Assembly (NCBI RefSeq): GCF_003946645.1
Contig: NZ_RHOU01000001.1
Coordinates: 248,001 to 312,000 of the forward strand
Direction: 5' to 3'
Source: Lapidilactobacillus wuchangensis
GTDB taxonomy: Bacteria; Bacillota; Bacilli; Lactobacillales; Lactobacillaceae
DNA length: 64,000 bases
Shown one piece after another: positions 59,706 through 64,000 of the stretch. Made by a program: the position numbers and the translations under genes. The notes below the pieces were generated by a model. That model saw only the letters and a list, made by a program, of their open reading frames with translations. It did no database searches and was not told the DNA's origin. The first letter of the stretch is position 1, and every line of letters starts with the position of its first letter.

Positions 59706-61508
59706 TTATTGAATCGCTAATTTAATTGTCTGAGCAACAGTTTTGGAAATGCCCAGTTCTTGAATTTCCTCTAATGAGGCACTCTTGATTTTCTTCATCG
59801 AGCCAAAATGTTTCAACAGCTTAGTCCGAGTTTTCGGCCCAACCCCTTGAATGGTCTCCAACCGCGATGACAACGCGTTTTTACTGTGACTTTGGCGATG
59901 GAAGGTAATCGCAAATCGATGGACCTCATCTTGAATTCGTTGCAACAAATAAAAGCCTTGCGACTTGGGATCCAAATGAACGGGCTGCGCATCTGGGCCA
60001 TAAATTAACTGGGCTGTTTTATGCTTATCGTTTTTGACCATGCCAGCCACAGGAATTTGTAAATCCAATTCATTACGCAACACATCTTCAGCGGCTTCCA
60101 TTTCAATAATGCCACCATCCATTAAAATCAAATCAGGTAATGGCTTCTGTTCCTTTAGTAACCGTAAATAGCGCCGGCGAATCACTTCACGAGTATTGGC
60201 CGCTTCGTCAGCGCCATTCTGATGCTCAACTTCACCTTTTAACTTGTATTTACGATAACTATGTTTGTCAGGACGACCATCCAGGAAACTAACCATGGCC
60301 GAAACCGGCTCACTCCCTTGAATATGAGAATGGTCAAAGGCCTCGAGGACATGACCATCTGGCAAGCCCAAGGCGCTGAGAATTTCGTTCTGGGCACCCA
60401 AAGTTTGGCGCTCATCTAACTCTAACAAGCGAAATTTCTCATCCAAGACGAGCTTGGCATTTTTATTGGCTAAATCCAGCAAAGCCTTCTTCTGACCACG
60501 AGCTGGCGTGCGCACAGGAATCTGGAGGATTTCTTCCAGCACATCCTTTTCTACGCCAGCTGGCACCAGAATCTCTCGTGGCAACACATTATCTTTACGA
60601 CTATAAAATTGCAAGATAAAGGTACCCAATGCTTCCATGGGATCATCAGTCACCAAAGGGAACAAGCGCTTGACCCGCTTCATTAACCGCGCCTGCCGCA
60701 GGAAGAAAATTTGCACCGACAACCAACCCTTATCCACATAAAAACCGTAAATATCACGGGGAGTATGATCATTAGAAATAATTTTCTGTTTCTCAACCGT
60801 GGCAGCAATATAATGTAACTGATCACGCAATTCTGCCGCGCGCTCAAAATGCAATTCAGTTGAGGCTGCCTGCATCTCCCGGGTTAATTTGCGTTTGATC
60901 ACATCCACATGACCATTTAAAAACCGTTTGATCCGCTCGATTTGTTGCTGATACTCTTCAACAGGCACCTCGCGGAAACAAGCGCCCAAACACTGGCCCA
61001 TATGATAATACAAACACGGCCGCCCTAAATGCCCGGCACAACGCCGCAAAGGGTAAACTTTCTGCAAAAAATGCATGGTTTCTTCAGCAGCGTAAACATT
61101 GGTATAAGGCCCAAAATAATAAGCACCGTCTTTTTTGATTTCACCAGTGATTTGCATGATTGGATCACGCTCGTTGGTGATTTTGATATAAGGATAATTT
61201 CCGCCTTGCTTCAAGCGAATATTATAATAAGGCTTATATTTTTGAATTAAAGTAATCTCAAGTAAGAACGCTTCTTTATTGGTTGAAGTAATAATTGTTT
61301 CAAAATCGACAATTTCTGCGACTAACCGTTCTGTTTTGCCAGTGTGACTACTTTTAAAATAAGAGCGGACCCGATTTTTTAAATTCTTCGCCTTGCCAAC
61401 ATAAATGACTTGGGCATTTAAGTTTTTCATTAAATAACAACCAGGCAAATCAGGGAGTAGTGCTAATTTATGTTCCAGATGTTCTGAGGCCAACTGGCTC
61501 ACCTCCAA
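59706..61508 (-). CDS. uvrC: excinuclease ABC subunit C
   Basis: Makes the two incisions in nucleotide excision repair. 600 residues: GIY-YIG nuclease at about 15-95 (GCYLMKNLNAQVIYVGKAKNLKNRVRSYF), UVR motif at about 205-240, RNase H-like nuclease at about 380-540 (LEAFDHSHIQGSEPVSAMV, LILMDGG), and helix-hairpin-helix at the end (LETIQGVGPKTRTKLLKHFGS). The ATG at 61508 with GGAGGTG upstream. Sits between the two parts of an amino-acid transporter. Confidence 0.97.
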   Translation of the reverse strand: MEVSQLASEHLEHKLALLPDLPGCYLMKNLNAQVIYVGKAKNLKNRVRSYFKSSHTGKTERLVAEIVDFETIITSTNKEAFLLEITLIQKYKPYYNIRLKQGGNYPYIKITNERDPIMQITGEIKKDGAYYFGPYTNVYAAEETMHFLQKVYPLRRCAGHLGRPCLYYHMGQCLGACFREVPVEEYQQQIERIKRFLNGHVDVIKRKLTREMQAASTELHFERAAELRDQLHYIAATVEKQKIISNDHTPRDIYGFYVDKGWLSVQIFFLRQARLMKRVKRLFPLVTDDPMEALGTFILQFYSRKDNVLPREILVPAGVEKDVLEEILQIPVRTPARGQKKALLDLANKNAKLVLDEKFRLLELDERQTLGAQNEILSALGLPDGHVLEAFDHSHIQGSEPVSAMVSFLDGRPDKHSYRKYKLKGEVEHQNGADEAANTREVIRRRYLRLLKEQKPLPDLILMDGGIIEMEAAEDVLRNELDLQIPVAGMVKNDKHKTAQLIYGPDAQPVHLDPKSQGFYLLQRIQDEVHRFAITFHRQSHSKNALSSRLETIQGVGPKTRTKLLKHFGSMKKIKSASLEEIQELGISKTVAQTIKLAIQ

Positions 61509-61529
61509 CTTAATAACGTCCGCAGACGT

Positions 61530-61561
61530 AAAAAAATAGTTAACAGTTTCCTGTTAACTAT
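61530..61561 (-). terminator. intrinsic terminator after ABC ATPase
   Basis: Minus strand ATAGTTAACAG-GAAA-CTGTTAACTAT followed by TTTTTTTACG: perfect 11-pair stem. It separates the ATPase gene from uvrC. Confidence 0.88.
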
Positions 61562-61659
61562 TATACGATAATATGTTCGCTTTTAAAAATATAGTTGATT
61601 ACTAATTTCAAGTCAGTTATTTTAAGTGCCCGTGGATTTAAAATAGCTTTTTAAGTGGT

Positions 61660-62400
61660 CTAACTTTGGAGTACCTTTGATAAAAAGTCTTGAGTCCGTT
61701 GTTCTTGAGGATGGTCAAATACTTGCGTTGGCGTCCCCTTCTCAATGACCTGGCCATCATCCATGAACCAAACTTCATCGGCCACGTTTTTAGCAAAGCC
61801 CATTTCGTGGGTGACGATTACCATGGTCATCCCAGTTTGAGCTAACTCCTTCATAACATTTAGCACTTCGCCAACCATTTCCGGATCCAAAGCTGAGGTC
61901 GGTTCGTCAAACAACATCACATCAGGATGCATCGCCAACGCCCGCGCGATGGCCACCCGTTGTTGTTGACCGCCTGACAAGCTGCTGGGCATTGCTGCTG
62001 CTTTATCACCCAGGCCAACCTGTTCCAAAAGTGCCAGTGCTTGCTTATTGGCATTGGCCTTATTTAATGATTGCACATTTAGTGGTGCCAAATTAACGTT
62101 ATCTAAAACTGAATAATTCGCAAATAAATTAAATGATTGGAACACCATGCCCATTTTTTCGCGAACTTTATCCAATTCAGTTTCTGACAGTTGATTTAAT
62201 TCTTGGCCTTCAAATAAGACTTCGCCAGCTGTCGGTTGTTCCAATAAATTCAAACAGCGCAAGTAAGTACTTTTACCACTACCTGAAGGGCCGATCACGA
62301 CAATTACTTGTCCCGCCTGAACCTCTGAATCAATACCTTTTAATACTAAATTATCGCCAAACTTTTTTTCTAATTGTTTCGTTGCTAAAATTGTTTTCAT
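61660..62400 (-). CDS. amino-acid ABC transporter ATP-binding protein
   Basis: 246 residues. Walker [10 protein letters not shown] is at about 36-44, signature [15 protein letters not shown], Walker [16 protein letters not shown]-loop VTHEM. GlnQ/HisP family. The start is the ATG at 62400 ([15 protein letters not shown]) behind GGGTG; the longer frame to 62463 lacks a site. Probably energises the fused binding/permease protein at 57737-59227, although uvrC intervenes and each has its own terminator. Confidence 0.93.
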   Translation of the reverse strand: MKTILATKQLEKKFGDNLVLKGIDSEVQAGQVIVVIGPSGSGKSTYLRCLNLLEQPTAGEVLFEGQELNQLSETELDKVREKMGMVFQSFNLFANYSVLDNVNLAPLNVQSLNKANANKQALALLEQVGLGDKAAAMPSSLSGGQQQRVAIARALAMHPDVMLFDEPTSALDPEMVGEVLNVMKELAQTGMTMVIVTHEMGFAKNVADEVWFMDDGQVIEKGTPTQVFDHPQEQRTQDFLSKVLQS

Positions 62401-62577
62401 GTTCACACCCACTGTAAGTAATGAAGAAAGTATAGCATTAAATTTATAAATATGCAATATCATTCGGAAATAAAAGTTATTTATGAATATTTATTCTATT
62501 TTTGATTTCACAAAAAATTCTTTTTATCTTGGCGTAAACCGTGGTATGCTAGCAGTAAGAAAGCGTAGGTGACACCC

Positions 62578-62745
62578 ATGGCTATAACAGTAAAACGTGA
62601 TGATAAACTAACAAGTCTTTTCGATAAATTTGCCACCCTGCCTGACGATAAAAAAGATGGCGTCATGGCTCAAACAATCAAGGCCGACCAAGATAAGCAA
62701 GCCAAAGCTGAGAAAAAATCAGACGAAGCGGAAAAAAATAAGTAA
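62578..62745 (+). CDS. small charged protein, 55 residues
   Basis: ORF from the ATG at 62578 with TAGGTG nine bases upstream. The product MAITVKRDDKLTSLFDKFAT... is highly charged; its second half is Lys/Glu/Asp-rich (KADQDKQAKAEKKSDEAEKNK). The N-terminus resembles the small SPJ_0845-type family of streptococci and lactobacilli, from memory only. No membrane segment. Function unknown. Confidence 0.6.
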   Translation: MAITVKRDDKLTSLFDKFATLPDDKKDGVMAQTIKADQDKQAKAEKKSDEAEKNK

Positions 62746-62823
62746 TCTTTGTTGCTGACTAGTACAGTATTAGATTTGGTTGTATGCCACTATTTTTGAT
62801 CTTGGTCGATACTGATTAAAGCT

Positions 62824-63255
62824 AAGTTCAAAACAATTAGAACCTGGTGAGGCGTTTAAAACAGATCAGTGTCTGACTGCATTGCGGGCTTGCTGGTTGT
62901 GGAACGCGGCCGACACTGATCTGAGCCAATTTAGTGGGACTAATCAGCTTGATTCAAATTTTTTTCACAACCGAATAGTATTACAAAGGCCCGTTTGACA
63001 AACTTTCTGATTTTATCCAGAAAAATTGTCAAACAGGCCTATTAGCTTACATTAATTTGGTTTTCTAATTAGTGGTCATCAGTTCTGTAAATTTACTTGG
63101 GTGGTTGCTGGGCGATTGGCGTCAGCTGTGAAATTATTCTTAGCGATTTATCGCTTAGAATAAGTCTCGCATTTGAGATTGTTGCGTTAGCAATAAGCTC
63201 AAATCGACGACCACAGCGTTCCACGCCAGAACAATCGCCCAGCAACCACCTCTCC
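62824..63255. repeat. structured repeat locus 8 (A fragment+, B-)
   Basis: It covers the gap between the 55-residue ORF and ysxC. A plus-oriented type A left end lies at 62858-62932 with its left flank from 62824. The minus-oriented type B copy has perfect 18-base arms at 63100-63117 (GGTGGTTGCTGGGCGATT) and 63233-63250. A long hairpin at 62987-63040 lies downstream in the B orientation. No coding gene is seen in 62746-63295. Confidence 0.85.
62987..63040 (-). other. hairpin downstream of type B repeat (loop GATAAAAT)
   Basis: In minus orientation AGGCCTGTTTGACAA...TTGTCAAACGGGCCT encloses TTTCTG/CAGAAA with loop GATAAAAT. Same position, layout and loop as the terminator-like hairpin at 16213-16264, but with different stem sequence. 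It has only a short T run, so terminator activity is uncertain. Confidence 0.75.
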
Positions 63256-63295
63256 CAATTGGGGAAGACTTAGCACAATACTGCTACTACACTAC

Positions 63296-63883
63296 CTATT
63301 TCGCGATTCGCTGTTCGATCCAACGCCAAATATCCTCATAACCAGTATTTGCTAACGCACTAGAAGGTAACACTAAATCCGATTTAGGCACTTGTAAGAC
63401 CTTGCGAATCCGTTGCAAACTACCAGCTTGATGATTACGCGTCACCTTGTCCATTTTAGTGGCCACTACCAAAATAGGTCGTTCATAATAACGAATAAAG
63501 TCGTACATGAGTTGATCATCTTCGCTAGGATCATGACGACCATCAACTAGCAGAATGACCCCTTTTAAAGTTTCACGTTCTTGAAAATAAGCTTCACAGA
63601 TTTTGCCAAATTGTTCCCGTTGTTTTTTAGAAACTTTGGCATAGCCATAACCAGGCACGTCGACTAAATTCATATCTTGGTTGATCTGATAAAAATTCAA
63701 AGTCTGCGTCTTACCTGGCTGACTTGAGGTGCGCGCAAAGCCCTTGCGTTGAACTAGGCGATTGATCACCGACGACTTACCAACGTTAGAGCGACCAGCC
63801 ATGGCAATTTCTGGTAATTGATTTTTGGGATACTGTGCTGGGGCCACCGCACTGATTAATAATTCGATATCTTTAACTTGCAT
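63296..63883 (-). CDS. ysxC: ribosome biogenesis GTPase YsxC/EngB
   Basis: 195 residues; G1 GRSNVGKSS is at about 31-39, G3 DVPGYGYAKV, G4 TKMDK. Essential GTPase for 50S assembly. In lactobacilli it normally follows clpX, consistent with the terminator and possible clpX end just upstream. The ATG at 63883 has GGAGGGG upstream. Confidence 0.97.
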   Translation of the reverse strand: MQVKDIELLISAVAPAQYPKNQLPEIAMAGRSNVGKSSVINRLVQRKGFARTSSQPGKTQTLNFYQINQDMNLVDVPGYGYAKVSKKQREQFGKICEAYFQERETLKGVILLVDGRHDPSEDDQLMYDFIRYYERPILVVATKMDKVTRNHQAGSLQRIRKVLQVPKSDLVLPSSALANTGYEDIWRWIEQRIAK

Positions 63884-63934
63884 TTTGCCCCTCCTTTACA
63901 TTCACTCGTTGCTTATTATTTTAACATTTAATTT

Positions 63935-63974
63935 AATAAAAAAACCACCTGCATTAATTTGCAAAGTGGTTTTA
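63935..63974 (-). terminator. intrinsic terminator before ysxC
   Basis: Minus strand AAAACCAC-TT-TGCA-loop-TGCA-G-GTGGTTTTTTT. Ends the transcript entering from beyond the window. Confidence 0.75.
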
Positions 63975-63979
63975 TTTGT

Positions 63980-64000
63980 TTACGAAGCTTTTTCACTTTG
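63980..64000 (-). CDS. possible C-terminal end of upstream gene (clpX by context)
   Basis: The minus-strand frame reads QSEKAS then TAA at the window edge, directly before a terminator. Only six codons are visible. clpX is suggested because it normally precedes ysxC; the sequence itself is too short to prove it. Confidence 0.3.
   Translation of the reverse strand, partial: QSEKAS

Overview
This 64 kb window reads as chromosome of a low-to-mid GC Firmicute of the family Lactobacillaceae. The evidence is conserved Bacillus/Lactobacillus gene neighbourhoods (topA-dprA-rnhB-rbgA, folA-thyA, hup-der-rpsA-cmk, recQ-ypbB-fer, rluB-scpB-scpA-ribT-xerD-cvfB, dnaE-pfkA-pyk, ysxC beside a probable clpX), GGAGG-type ribosome sites and frequent TTG/GTG starts. 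A Loigolactobacillus-like organism is my guess only. I see no rRNA, tRNA, CRISPR array, prophage or transposase gene.

Layout: nearly everything is on the minus strand. Positions 1-9.1 kb hold topA (cut by the window edge), dprA, rnhB, rbgA, a C-terminal processing protease and a yozE/ypmS/ypmR/degV envelope and housekeeping cluster. From 10 to 15.8 kb come folA-thyA, an unrecognised 157-residue protein, cca, a YitT-family protein and a TPR protein. From 16.6 to 24.8 kb come HU, der, rpsA, cmk, a LysM protein, recQ-ypbB, a divergent ferredoxin, and the riboflavin transporter ribU under an FMN riboswitch whose aptamer, antiterminator and terminator are all readable. From 25.9 to 38.3 kb come the rluB-scpBA-ribT-xerD-cvfB operon, a UPF0756 membrane protein, the glycolytic pair pfkA-pyk, dnaE and a DUF2929 protein. 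From 38.4 to 47.5 kb come a 5'-nucleotidase-family enzyme, a DUF1836 regulator, rpmF, a LapA-like protein, an SDR, rnz, an OatA-like acyltransferase and obgE. From 47.9 to 57.5 kb come a MupG-type glycosidase, the plus-strand fruRKA operon, an MFS transporter, an ABC-F ATPase and a MazG-like protein. The end holds an amino-acid ABC transporter (substrate-binding/permease fusion and separate ATPase) around uvrC, two small plus-strand ORFs, and ysxC.

The most unusual content is non-coding. Eight intergenic loci (about 9.3-10.0, 16.0-16.6, 25.15-25.8, 30.9-31.5, 40.65-41.35, 49.3-49.9, 57.57-57.65 and 62.8-63.25 kb) carry copies of one structured repeat family. A core beginning TGGAAC is enclosed by a closing stem and contains two hairpins. 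The stem sequences differ strongly between copies while complementarity is kept, including an exact compensated base change between two copies. Each locus begins with a plus-oriented copy or end and finishes with a minus-oriented copy or end, so each is a convergent inverted pair. Type B copies are followed by another variable-sequence hairpin, in one case with a T-tract like an intrinsic terminator. No protein gene in the window explains these loci. They look like a non-autonomous mobile palindrome family or a structured RNA/ssDNA element, and they are the best candidate here for an undescribed system.
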